A DNA stretch of 64,000 nucleotides. Origin: Stenopsyche tienmushanensis (lineage: Eukaryota > Arthropoda > Insecta > Trichoptera > Stenopsychidae). The notes below the pieces were generated by a model. The model was not told the origin of the DNA. It saw nothing but the letters and a program-made list of their open reading frames with translations, and made no database searches. Below are positions 11,776-22,498 of the stretch, piece after piece (the stretch's first letter is position 1; each line of letters begins with the position of its first letter). The stretch spans positions 310,001 to 374,000 of the forward strand of contig WACJ01000267.1 in assembly GCA_008973525.1 (NCBI GenBank). The letters are read 5' to 3'. The position numbers and the translations under genes were made by a program.

Positions 11776-12618
11776 CTCATGGATAGGGAATCCAATCCCG
11801 AGATCCCGGACAGTTCCCGGGATTAGTAAACGTAATCTCGAAAAAATCGGGATTGAAATTTTTATCTAACAGAAATCGTACACATCACCAACACGATGAA
11901 GGCTACTAAATCAAGACATTCCCGACGAAATCTGGACACTTGGAAACAGTGGCGTAACTACTAATTGGTGAGCGTAGGCGACGCCTAGGAGCAGTAACTG
12001 TCCAATCTATGTATACATATATAGCGTACATGTATGTTATTTAAATTGTATACAGTAACCTTTCCCTACCGGTGATGTATTTACTACACCTCGACTCAAG
12101 TAATGGGAATATCGATATGAAATATAATAGATACGGGGCTCAGAGTTTTTGTATTCCTCCGTAATATAATTACGAATCACATCAAATTATTATAGTACAT
12201 AAGTATTCATCTGCAGCGACGGAAATAAATAATTTGTCGGGAAATCGGGAATTTTGCGAGTTTTAGTCCGTGTCTGATTTCTGCCTTGCCTGACTTCCAA
12301 AATCAGATCCAGACTAAATGACGAAACACTCGATGCTTTAATGTTACTTCGGGCATATTTTCAAAATAATATTTGAACTTTTTGGTGTTTTATTTATCTA
12401 TTTTTGAATTGTATTTTTATATTTTCTTAAATAAATACAATTCTTTGGTTTTCAAGTTGTTTTTTATGTTGAACAAATAGACTTATTAGTAATTTATCAA
12501 TGTAATTTCTTAAACTATTGAAAATCCCAATCCCGGGACTGATTCCGGGATTGTCTAATGCGATCCCGAAATCCCGGGATCGAAATTTTGGCTCGGGATT
12601 GGATTCCCTACTCATAGA
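11776..12618 (+). mobile_element. Non-autonomous hAT-type element, longest copy, with target duplication
   Basis: The element proper is 11784-12610. Both ends carry TAGGGAATCCAATCCCGAG as a 19-bp perfect terminal inverted repeat. It is flanked by CTCATGGA (11776-11783) and CTCATAGA (12611-12618), an 8-bp target duplication with one difference, as expected for the hAT superfamily. The interior is non-coding: a CCCGGGATTAGTAAACG zone, TTTATCTAACAGAAATCGTA, TACCGGTGATGTATTTACTA and TACGGGGCTCAGA blocks. Five other copies or fragments in the window share these blocks. The region after about 12290 is absent from the shorter copies. The 82-codon minus frame at 12427-12675 crosses the right boundary and is not a gene. 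Confidence 0.85.
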
Positions 12619-12860
12619 CCCATTTAACCCTCGATAAGCGCGGTTTAATATTACGATTTCACTATTACGCGGCATGAAGGCAGAGAAAGACCTAGTTTTT
12701 CAATTGAAAGTGATATCGTTTATTTCTAAGGACGACCGTTTATTTCTAATCCGTTGATGAGGAACTACGCATATAGGCGTTCGAATTCAAGCGATACAAA
12801 TAGAGTATTAATCAGAAACAGAGATGGAGAGTGTCTTGCGCCGCAAAACTATTGATTGTA
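12619..12860. repeat. RepA-related fragments
   Basis: Contains CGATAAGCGCGG, CCGTTGATGAGGAACTACGC (compare 33816-33835) and CAGAGATGGAGAGTGTCTTG (compare 28635-28660 and 47250-47270), in degraded order. The hAT copy to the left seems to have inserted into this repeat. Confidence 0.5.
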
Positions 12861-12903
12861 GGCCACATGCGGCCCGCGAGCCGCGAGTTTGACACTTCTT
12901 GTG
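12861..12903 (-). repeat. Isolated hAT-type terminal sequence
   Basis: Read in reverse this is GTGTCAAACTCGCGGCTCGC followed by GGGCCGCATGTGGCC. It closely resembles the ends of a widespread class of hAT transposons that start CA..GTGTCAAACTCGCGGCCC. Only one end is present; inward of it the sequence turns into RepA. It is a relic. The assignment is by motif memory. Confidence 0.4.
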
Positions 12904-12953
12904 TAGGTGAAAAATATAATATAAATAATTGATTACATGCATATTAATTAAAA

Positions 12954-13424
12954 CTATAGTACATATATAATAACGGGTATTGACTTGATGTCTATTGACT
13001 GGAAGTTTTGGGAGTCCCAGTTTGTAGTACATATATGTATAACATTGGAAACAAATTGAAATCTGGGAGTCCCAGTCTGGGTGCATAGCAAATATATGAG
13101 TAGAGATAAGCTAAACAAAATAAATAATTTTGACTTAAGATTACAAGTTGGAATTTGGGTCGATAACAATATTATCTGAAGTGTTGATCTAATAGTACAA
13201 TTAACAGAATAAAATAGAGTAAAGATTATAGTATTATTAGATGATTCAGTTTTGGTTATTGTTCCGGTAAAAATAATGATTTTACAGGTTTTTAGTTCAT
13301 TAATCAGACCTATCAGAGGTCTGACTAATAATTTAATCATCGTGGGTTCAAATCTACAGGATATGTAGTTCACGACCCCTAAGATAGAAGATATATTTGC
13401 CATAAGAAAATATGTAAAAATCAC
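12954..13424 (-). other. Unidentified 156-codon open frame
   Basis: A start-to-stop frame of 156 codons rich in I, L, S and T. By a rough estimate from base composition such a length is uncommon by chance here. I cannot assign it to any family. The opposite strand is also open over long parts, for example a RVKIIVLLDDSVLVIVP run between stops. It could be coding on that strand, an old mitochondrial or transposon insertion, or chance. Two GGGAGTCCCAG words lie near its 3' end (around 13010 and 13067). No splice signals, TATA box or polyadenylation signal ties it to a gene. Function unknown. Confidence 0.25.
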
Positions 13425-14660
13425 CTCAAAAAATATGTTAATCGGGTTGGCTTTTTAAACTCTATCCTATTTGGGCTGTATATTTAAATACCGCATAAAT
13501 AAATAATTTTTTTTGTGTATTTCGTCAACAATTGTATAGACTACTTTGTATGTTTTTTTTTTAAATACTGTTGAATAACGTTGGTAACACATGATTTGGT
13601 GGTATGCACAGTGTATAATTATGTATGTATTATTTTATCTTTTAAAAAATACGCTGCCGGGTATTAGCATTTTTCGTTCGATTCTAGAGCGCTTATCGTG
13701 CATAAAAATAATTTAAAATGCAAATTACACAAACTAAAATAATCAAATCTATTTCGATCAAGCCATCCATGTGTGTATTTATTCAACCTGGAAATTTTCG
13801 TACGTGACCTAACCCATTCGTATTTTGATGAGCTCTTCCATATCGAAACGTTCGATCTCTCAGAAATTCCAATTGTGTCCAAAATAGAAGACGCTCGAGC
13901 CAAATATAATTTTCCAATCGAAATAATTTCGATTTCATGTCGTGGAAGAAACAATCCATGCGCCCTCCAAAACTAATCGACCATTATTTATTAACGATCG
14001 TTTTAAGTAGAACATCGCCTTACCCAATAATCAAATAATTTGATCCTCAATGCTGAATGAAAGATCATCATTGCCGCGTATCAATCTCGTTATTTTTTTA
14101 AATTGAAAGTGTCAAAAATACATCGGAGTGACGTTTCTATAAAGAATGACTGCAAAACGTGTCATTGAATGGCGGTAATATGAGGTATCATGAAAAAGAC
14201 CTCGGCTTATCGCAACCAGATCCGATTTCATACGTTCTGCTGATATGCGTAAGATTGAATGAGGAATGAGTATAGAATGATCATCGATGCAAAAAAAAAT
14301 AACCGGATTGTTTGTTTTATGTGTTTTTGCCCCATCTTTTTGGGCGCTTTCGCAATCCGGATCCATTGTTGTGGGAGCATAACAAAAAAATGATGGTTGC
14401 AGGTTGTGTTTTTCTGGAAACTCATAGGAGCTTCGAAATGGTTCCATGGAGATGCCTATTTGCGGTCAAAGAGCACTCCTGAATAACAATAACATGTGGA
14501 GTGGAGCCTTCCACGTGTTGTGCCTTTTATTTCCACCTTTATTGAGGTATTGCGAAAAAAATCGCAGAAAAATACGACCGAAAATTAGATATGCTCGAAT
14601 CGCGGTTTCATACAGCGCTCGATTGTAAATATTTTTGTTGATGTTGCAAATAGAGCATTT
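13425..14660. other. No gene recognised
   Basis: Unique-looking DNA with overlapping frames, the longest 111 codons at 14112-14447 (minus), without recognisable motifs. 13773-13976 is open on both strands, but neither product resembles anything I know. Confidence 0.35.
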
Positions 14661-14740
14661 GGTTCCGAGGGTAATCCCAGAAGTATTCGACTTGACGTAT
14701 AAATGGCGGTTTTTATTTTTAAAAAAATACCATGTTAAAG
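14661..14740 (+). repeat. Mariner-type terminal sequence, orphan
   Basis: CGAGGGTAATCCCAGAAGTA followed by TTCGACTTGACGTATAAATG has the form of an irritans-type mariner end. It parallels CAAGGATAGTCCCAGAAATA at about 61161, which sits next to a mariner coding relic. No transposase follows; the LINE fragment begins within about 50 bases, so the element was truncated or replaced. Confidence 0.45.
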
Positions 14741-14748
14741 AGTAAAGT

Positions 14749-14995
14749 TTGGGGGCTAATATGATGGTACAGTTCATAGAAGGCCCGCATTTATCACCGA
14801 AAATATCGCTAAATGCCCTAAAAGAGGACGGAATGGCCACAGAGTCTGTGTGTCCAACCGGTCCGCTTCTCAGACCGCTGACACGACGAATGAGCGCCTC
14901 GCGATTGGACGCCATGCCCAAAAATGTCCACAAAACATGGTCTGCGTCCATGAACGGATCTCCGCACGGACATTTCGAACATGAAAAATGATAAT
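14749..14995 (-). pseudogene. Non-LTR retrotransposon 3' end (zinc-knuckle domain), copy 1
   Basis: On the minus strand, inside a 190-codon frame, the sequence reads CSKCPCGDPFMDADHVLW, a Cys-Cys-His zinc-knuckle typical of the extreme C-terminus of non-LTR (R1/Jockey-like) reverse transcriptase polyproteins. It is followed by ASNREALIRRVSGLRSGP and SSFRAFSDIFG, matching the helical tail that usually follows ('REELIRRL...'). The reverse-transcriptase and endonuclease parts are missing, consistent with 5' truncation during target-primed insertion. Copies lie at 22790-23000 and 47550-47760. The frame continues beyond the conserved tail into unrelated sequence. Clade is not certain. Confidence 0.7.
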
Positions 14996-15679
14996 AAAAC
15001 GCTATAAAGATTAACTGTACATGTACGGTCATACTCATCTAAGGGCTGCTTAAAGCGATATTCTTTAATCAAATCGTTGCTATTTCAAGCATCCATGTCG
15101 ATGAAATGAAAATGTCATTCTACAGCGACAATATGAGCAATTTTAACATTAAGCTCATATTCATTATGCACTGACAACATAATGTTATCTCTTGGAACCA
15201 TTTCTTGCCACAATTTTCTCCAGCAAGTATTTAGTGGCAATGACTTTATCTCCTTAGTGCATCCACAGCATTTTTAATAGAAAATTTACGTCCCAATTAA
15301 ATCCGTGTTTGTGATAAAGTCCTTGTGTGTCTATTTTTTAGTGAAATGGAATTTTTGATACATAAACATTACCAAGGGGGGCTTGTCTGGAAGCTTAAAT
15401 TCATCATTTAAAATTATGAAAATAAATTCATAGCTTGTTGAAATTAATTTGAAATTGACTATTCACGCTAAGCAAATGATCGATAGTTTCATATACAAGT
15501 ATGATTTCATAGAAGTACTTTGATTATCGATCAATGTTAAATGATGAATAGGCAACGAGATGGACAGTCTTCGATGACAATCTTGATTGTCTTCAATGAT
15601 TGATTTATTGATATGAATTTGCCCAATAACAAATATGTAATCACTAATAACGCTGTTTAATAATATATTGTGTTCATTT
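14996..15679. other. No gene recognised
   Basis: AT-rich unique-looking sequence. Nothing recognised. Confidence 0.35.
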
Positions 15680-16240
15680 TAAGGGGTATTCTAGTATTTT
15701 AGTCAAATATATACTTATTGACATTTTCAGAATATACAAAAAAAAAACAAAATTAAAAATGTTATAGGCTGGTTTAGTGTTAGGGTTAAAAAATGGCGTG
15801 CACTGGTTGACACGCTTTTAATCCTAATAGTCATATAAAATTTAAAAAAAATTAAATATTCTTATTTAGTAAATATGTCGCTATAGTCCCTACCTCAAAG
15901 AAATTATTTTCACAAAATGGCGATTGTTTAAATACAGTCATTTGGTCATTTAGTAATTGGCATTATTTTTTCGCAGTTTTATTTTTTTTAAATAGTTAAA
16001 AATAATATTTTGACATAAATATGCTAGGAACAATAGAAGGTTATTTAAAAAAGGTTTGTACCAAATTTGAAGCAAATTAATTAATCAGAACATGAGATAT
16101 TATGTCAACCATGTTGAAAAACGCGTTTAAAGACTTCATTCAGATATGGCCGATGGCATGGTTGCCGCGTCACTAAAATATCTATAACTCCGTAAATAAT
16201 TGGAATTTTGGAGATTTCGTTAAAGTATATATTCTTAAAA
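15680..16240 (+). mobile_element. RepB element copy with left terminal sequence
   Basis: Starts AAGGGGTATTCTAGTATTTT. The same terminal sequence occurs inverted at the right end of the 37950-38540 copy and at the left end of the reversed 50155-50640 copy, so RepB has roughly 20-bp terminal inverted repeats and is a non-autonomous DNA element. The interior has GTTATAGGCTGG, TGGTTGACACGC, AAAATGGCGATTG, TAGGAACAATAGAAGG and GAGATATTATGTCAACC. The right terminus is lost and another repeat follows. Confidence 0.7.
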
Positions 16241-16490
16241 ATCTAAACTTGTTGAAATTGTTAGCTAAAAATGAAGCTGTGTTTGTGTAATATATAATAA
16301 AATATGCATGCACGCGATGGAGACGGTGATAAAAGCAAACAATTATCTCCTTCTTTCATTCATCATCGATCAATTGCCGCTTTAAATTTCACTTTTCGTG
16401 ATTTTCAGATCAATTTACCCTACTGCGTCTATATAAGTTTGACTTTAAATATTCTCGTACGGAAAATCTGTCTGAAAGTTTTACAATTTG
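16241..16490 (+). repeat. RepH dispersed repeat, copy 1
   Basis: Matches 28150-28425 over TTAGCTAAAAATGAAGCTG, TGTTTGTGTAATATATAATA and the later AATTTCACTTTTCGTGA, GAAAGTTTTACA blocks. A reversed partial copy is at about 58445-58515. Open frames in both long copies share FTFRD.Q.NL.Y and VLHF/VLQF residues in register, so it may descend from coding sequence. I do not recognise the protein. Confidence 0.5.
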
Positions 16491-17219
16491 ATGATAGTAA
16501 AAACCGATTTTATAGTCCTCGTTGCATCATCTGTTCTTGAAATCGAGCTTAAATTCGTTTCTTCTCAGCGAGCAGTTCTATGATACAGTATCATAAATTT
16601 TCACTACTTTGGATGTCGTCACGTTAAAGACCAAGATTCATGCAATCTTGTAAGGGTTCTTCAGAGGCTCCTTCCCATGGAGTATCTTTTTTTATCTCCT
16701 TAATGTTACTTGTTGAAAACATTCTTCCAATGGCAGATTTTATGTCGAAACCGTTTTATATGCTTCTAAATTATTTCCAAGTCAAACGACTGCAGCTCGC
16801 TTTTATACTATGAAAGTTTTGATTTAAACTTGAAACCATAAAACTATTTTGAATAATTCCAACTTAAATTAAACATGGAATTTTTTGACAAAATCTTACA
16901 TGCAATAAAATTCCTGTTTTGCTGTATTTAAAAATATATACAAAGTACACAGATTTTTTAAAAAGATTAAATTAATCTGCAAATTCCATGGATTGTTACA
17001 GCATCCAAGAGCATGTACGTTTATTTAATTAACAAGTGTGATAAAACAAAATCTCTCACGATGAAATATTTATGTTCAGTCTCCTTGAACTTTGGACGTT
17101 AATGTTTAGTGTATAATGTTAACAATATTTTTAATATCCACCATGCACATGTTTAACAGAAAAAAGATAAAAACGAGATGCATGTGTGCTCAATGATTAC
17201 GAGGTCGCCATCTCGGAGC
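16491..17219. other. No gene recognised
   Basis: AT-rich unique-looking DNA without recognisable features. Confidence 0.35.
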
Positions 17220-17780
17220 GATATCATTGTTTCAGCGTCGTTATAAATTTAACCCTTTCGGGGCCGGGCTCCCCGGCACATTTCACCGCAAGTCTAGTAT
17301 TTCACACGAATTTTAGGCATGTGTCATAATCAACCGACCGTTAATATTCGGCGAGTCTTCTCGTGTCGTGTTCGTGCGCGTTATTACCGTGAAATACACA
17401 CGGAATACGCCTTAAAAATGGCTCCGGGTAATTTTAGTGTCGATAAACATTCGAGAGGCTGGAAGCTTAGAATATTACGCGAAGGGTCAAAATTAGACGA
17501 TTGAGGATTGTAACGGGCCGGACCCGGGATAGTCATTAGGGCGTACGTGATTTTGGGCCGACTAAGTATGTGGAACTGTTTGTATAATTCGCAGTTGTAT
17601 GGCGAAGCCGCGAACCGCCATTATATACAACTGGCTCGAAACAAACGGATTGCATGTCAGTGCCATTTCCCGGATATGTTTTATGTGATCGCTTTATAAT
17701 GAAACAATTTACGAACATGTTTGGATAATCGCCATCAGCCTTGACCGCCATTTAATGAGTGCGAAAATTCGTCAACTGGA
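17220..17780. other. GC-richer island, no gene identified
   Basis: Noticeably less AT-rich than its surroundings. A 61-codon plus frame at 17319-17504 ends with a MAPGNFSVDKHSRGWKLRIL segment that has mixed codon usage but no recognised family. Near 17590-17632 an imperfect hairpin pairs CAGTTGTATGGCG with its inverse, with a 5-nt bulge. Island sequence like this could be regulatory or an old exon; nothing decides. Confidence 0.3.
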
Positions 17781-17930
17781 ACTCTACGACCAATTCATGG
17801 ACCTCCATGTCTTGTGGCGCTGGAGAATAGAACGAAAATTGAGTACCGAAGCTACGAAACTTTGAAGCACCAGTTTTCACTTTGATAATAGATTGAACAA
17901 AATTGAATAATAATTAAACCAAGGAGGATA

Positions 17931-18185
17931 TTTCAACACATTGGGTTTAACCCAAATTTGTCGATTAATAATGATAACCCAAATTTATCGATTTAAATCT
18001 TCAACAATTGCATTATTTTGTTACTAAAATTGAAGACATGTTTATGCGAAGAAATTAACGAATATTATGCGCTATCAACAGTGTTAAGGTTCATTTATCG
18101 ATATACAAGATTGACTCATGCTGCGCGGTTCTGAGTGAAAAGTGAATTTATGTGGACGATAAGCGGCGCACATACAATATCAAAA
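17931..18185 (+). repeat. RepA copy
   Basis: Carries TTAACCCAAATTTGTCGA, TTTTGTTACTAAAATTGAAG, GCGAAGAAATTAACG, TTCATTTATCGATATACAAG and GACGATAAGCGGCGCACATA. It matches 29167-29386 and 58620-58760. Confidence 0.65.
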
Positions 18186-18399
18186 GCATCTACGTATAAG
18201 TCAATTTAAAATTAATTCACTTACCAAGGGGTTATTGTTTAAAGCGTTCCAACGAACAAACAACAGATAAACACAAAGTTAGATAGTTATTTTTTCCGGG
18301 ATGAAAATTTAATATTAAATAAAACAAAAATGAAAAAAATAGCTATTTAAATAGTCCTTATGTGTTTCAGTCAAAATCCGTATTTATTTGAATTTGAGT

Positions 18400-18800
18400 T
18401 GAAACTAGTTTTAACTACATAAAATCCGTTTTGATAAAATGGTTCAGTTAATACTGTTTCGATTGAGGTCACGTGATAACGCATGCTACGCATTAGAACG
18501 ACGATTCATTTCCCTCAAACATGTTTATCCAGCTAAAACTAGTTTTAACTAATGTTCAGTTCAAACTAATTTTATCTAAAATACAAACATGTACAGCAGA
18601 AAATTCTAGTTATAACTAGGTTATTTTTGATGTAGCAAAGGCATGCAGTATAAACTAGTTTCAACTAGCAAAAACGCGTTTTAACTAAAATGTTTTGATT
18701 CTAACACATAAATTTGCAACGATTATGATCTCAATATTTGTTAAATTATAATGAATTATATCATGATATTTATCCGAGTAAACTAATTTTAATTGTAGAA
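18400..18800. repeat. Cluster of palindromic AAACTAGTTT motifs
   Basis: The self-complementary 10-mer AAACTAGTTT occurs exactly at 18402-18411, 18536-18545 and 18652-18661, each flanked by further TTAACT/AGTTAA-like sequence. Degenerate relatives lie near 18553, 18603, 18677 and 18779 (AAACTAATTT, TCTAGTTATAACTAGG, GCGTTTTAACTA, AAACTAATTT). No open frame or known repeat explains this. It could be a binding-site cluster or a degraded satellite-like array. Confidence 0.55.
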
Positions 18801-20019
18801 GGTTATAAAAACAAGATAATTATGGAATTTACATTAAAATATATGTGTTAGTCGTTTCGACTAACGATGAAAAATATATATTTTTTAATCAATCTTACTG
18901 CTATTTTTGCAGCTATTTAATGCTTGGAAGGTCTTGTTTCATTGGAATAACGTCAATTATGACTAAAATAATTTTATTTTATTCTACCCCCAACTAATAT
19001 ATCAAAACGGACACGTTTTGTACCCTTGATTATATCCCCCTTCGGCGTTTTACTCATGTATATTTTCGAATTTATATAGCACTATATATTATTAGCTATA
19101 AAACAATGTACTTTTGCATATCTTGCATCATAATGGCTCATAAATTGAATGATCTGTAAAATGGTAAAATTGGCTATAAAGAATTTCATTTGACACCGTT
19201 TTTTATCGCAATTTAGTCATTTGAAAGCGGAATTTTAGCTCTTTTAGTCAATATTCAGAATGCTGTTAACATCAATAATAACTTTTTGCATTTTATCACG
19301 ATGGTATACGCACCACAAGTTGAAAATCATTGCTATGTTTAGATATATTAATGCAGTAAATTCTTTTTTAGGCACCATTGAAATTTCATTTCAATCTATT
19401 GATTGGTTTAAGAATTATATCAATTTTACGAAAGAAATACGAAATTACGAATTTCTTACAAAACCGCCCAGATTTTGCTCTAAGCTTAGAGCCGAACGCC
19501 CGGACTGTAAAGTGTTAATATATTAAATGCGTCATTTGATAAAAAAATAGTAATTTATCCATACATAAGCATTGAATTACCATATAAATTAAATGGAAGA
19601 ATAATGGCGCCTGTATTTGATATCGACAATTATGATATTGGACAACGCTAATGGAAGTGTCATTCAAACAAAATAATTAGCCTTCCAAAGTGTTCCAGGG
19701 ATATACTTCCAGCGATTAATGTCATTCAATCGGTTAAGTTTGATCGATCAAATTGTATCGGCGGCTGCGTGACTTTCACTTGTAAATAAGGTATGTGGGT
19801 CACTTTATATTTTTGATAATGAGAAATTAATGCCCTTGTGAACGGAAAAAAATGAAAATTCCACAATGTTACAAAGTGCGTGTTTCTTAGCCATAGTGAT
19901 AGCAATAGTGATTATATAATAGTTCCAGTACCGACGAAGGGAAGTTTGCAGGGATATCGGAAGTGCCTGGAAGTTTAAAAACAAATTAGCACCCGTGACG
20001 GCGAACGTCGAAAACATTG
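18801..20019. other. No gene recognised
   Basis: AT-rich unique-looking DNA. The 88-codon plus frame at 19260-19526 has no recognisable motif. Confidence 0.35.
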
Positions 20020-20560
20020 TAACCCTTAAACAATCCGATGTATTAAATCGATTTGATCCGCATTTTTTCGCCCTCGTACCCGTAGTTTTAAAACAGAGAG
20101 CCCGTTCAAATTAAAAAGCCTTTTAATTGGCCGCTTTATTGCCGGCTTCAATATTTTCTTTTACTGCAAAACCATAAAGGGCCGGCAATAAAATGAACCG
20201 ATAACACAAAAGACCGCGGCGGTACCCCATTATGTGTGCCGCGAAAGCGGGGGGCGTTTTCTACCCCCGACCGATAAATCAGTTCCAGTCAAACAATCAA
20301 CAATAGACCCCCCTTAACACTAGTCTGACCTTACAAATATTTTTATTGCATATGTTTAACCCTCAAAATATAGCGAACGATAAAAAGACCGGCATAATGT
20401 CATGTACTGAAAAGTCAATAAGTGCTTATTATGCTTATGGGAAAAATAAACACGGCCGATATTAACCCCGTTTTCAATTCGGCGTCGTAAAAATTCCTCG
20501 TCGGAATAAAAAAGTTTTATTGTCATACGCTTCAATTGGACGTGCTTGTGTGTTACGTTA
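20020..20560. other. GC-richer island, no gene identified
   Basis: Contains GC-rich words (GACCGCGGCGGTACC near 20211, AAAGCGGGGGGCG near 20243) and two related GGCCGGCAATAAA/TTTATTGCCGGC words that can pair (about 20136-20147 and 20180-20193). No frame of note. Possibly non-coding conserved DNA. Confidence 0.3.
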
Positions 20561-20789
20561 ATTTTATGAAGGCTAATAAATTATGAGAAAATATTTAGGA
20601 TCAAAAAAATCCATTGGGTCGTTTGAATTTTAATCCTTCAAAGGTTACGAAACGGGCACGTTTCATATTTTTATTGCTTCGTATGAAGTTGTAAACGTTT
20701 TCCAATATATCTATAGCTTTTAAACACATCTTTTGCGGAAAATATCAACTATAAAGTAAAATTACAAGGACTCCTGAGGCAGGCTGGGG

Positions 20790-21248
20790 GATCTGCTGAG
20801 ACACGGACTAAAATTCGTAAAATTCCCGATTTCCCGATAAATTATTTATTTCCGTCGCTCCAGATGAAAACTTATATACTATAATACTTTGATGTGATTC
20901 GTAATTATATTACGGAGGAATACAAAAAATCTGAAGCCCGTATGTATTATATTTCATATCGATATTCTCATTATTAGAGTCGAGGTGTAGTAAATACATC
21001 ACCGGTAGGTAAAGTTTAATATAACAATTTGATATGTACTGTATATATATCAAACATTAAGCCACTGTTTCCAAGTCCAGATTTCGGCGGGAATATCTCG
21101 ATTTAATAGCCTTCATCGTGCTGGTGAAGTGTACGATTTCTGTTAGATAAAAATTTAAATCCCGAATTTTTCGGGATTACGTTTATTAATCCCGGGATTC
21201 ATGAGCACCTAAAACTGTCCGCGATCCCGGTATAGGATTCCCTAGTCA
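20790..21248 (-). mobile_element. Non-autonomous hAT-type element, copy 2
   Basis: Reverse orientation relative to 11784-12610. Its right end reads, inverted, CTAGGGAATCCTATACCGGG; inward lie CCCGGGATTAATAAACG, TTTTATCTAACAGAAATCGT, TACCTACCGGTGATGTATTT, ATACATACGGGCTTCAG and CGAATTTTAGTCCGTGTCTC. The left side ends within a CAGCAGATCC motif shared with the copy at 34056 and lacks the canonical terminal repeat, so this copy is truncated or uses a different end. No clear target duplication. Confidence 0.75.
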
Positions 21249-22498
21249 CTAATCTAAAAGCGGCGGAGGCATAGAAAAGTTGGTGCCCCGACTGTCTGAT
21301 TTGATTAAACTGGCCCCGCATAAGATGTGTTAAGATCATCATAGTATAGTTACGCGCATTTAATTGCAGGGCTTTCCCATTCATTCATGGAAATAGATCA
21401 TATTCATATAAACTCATACACAATTCACCCCCTCACACGTTCGATATTAAAGGTAGCATGAATTGCGAATTTTTAATTATAAACGCTCACCTTGCGGGTA
21501 GCCTGAGTGATCTCAAGCGCGTATTAATTGTTAATTTCACTGAAAATGATTTTGAATTACATAGAGTCCATTCATTTCTTTCTTTGCGAGGCCTAGAAAG
21601 TCTTTAAAAGTTAGATTAAGTCAGTAAGAATAGATTTGGTAACACTTTGTTTGGCGGATCCTGCATTTATGAAATAAATTACGATGAATTGTGCATGTAT
21701 ACATTGACCTAACATCAACATTCTCTATGTGATGTTTGAAATGGGCAAACAGTATCTGTTCCACGGTGTGCACATTAAATATCCCTTATGCATTGGGAAT
21801 AGTCAACAACTAAATTTGGTTATCAACATAAACGATAGTTTCTAATATTATATCCTGAAATCTGTAACTTTGTTGGGAACAAGTTTGTTCCGAATGTGTC
21901 CTTGCAACTATGAATAATTTCGCTCCTGTATTTTCTAGCAATAAAATACAATCTTACCGGCGGTAATTCCGCATTGGAATTTTGCCACGTCAAATCGTAT
22001 TTCATTATGAGACACCCGATAAAATTCAAATTTATCACAAATGCTTTATATTCGCTCAATTAGTAATGTCAAAATATCAATATTACATGTATTTTTGTTG
22101 TGAATTATAAACGATCGCTGTTTATTCACTCGACGTATGATAACCTTACGCAGGGGTTAGACTCGATGCGAATAAATGCGTTTGCATTCGATACAAAGCA
22201 TAAAATCAACGCCGATTTCGACGTAAAAACAAATTGTACTAATGCATAATTAGGCTGTCCGTAATTCACGTTATATTATCATACGGCTCGTACGTTAACG
22301 TTTGCATCTGATTGATATATGAGCGCCGTATTAGGTGCAAGTTGATCCATTAACTGCATGCAATGCAGCAATTAAACATCCAATATCAAAATACTGATCA
22401 GATGTTTCGGTCATGATTTCAATTCAGGTGGTGTGACTTTGTGGCTACAACCCTATAGGGCGATTTGTACCATAACATGCTCATATAAAAGTAATATA
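21249..22498. other. No gene recognised
   Basis: Unique-looking DNA. The 61-codon (21199-21384) and 78-codon (21823-22059) minus frames have no recognisable features. Confidence 0.35.

Noticed and set aside
12954..13424. Nuclear copy of a mitochondrial gene
   Set aside because: A short stretch superficially resembles a cytochrome oxidase segment, but the reading does not hold over any length.
14466..15038. 190-codon frame as a host gene
   Set aside because: Its only recognisable part is the LINE zinc-knuckle tail; the rest is read-through into unrelated sequence.
17585..17635. Candidate microRNA precursor hairpin
   Set aside because: The stem is short (13 bp with a 5-nt bulge) and its loop GC-rich; not a convincing precursor.
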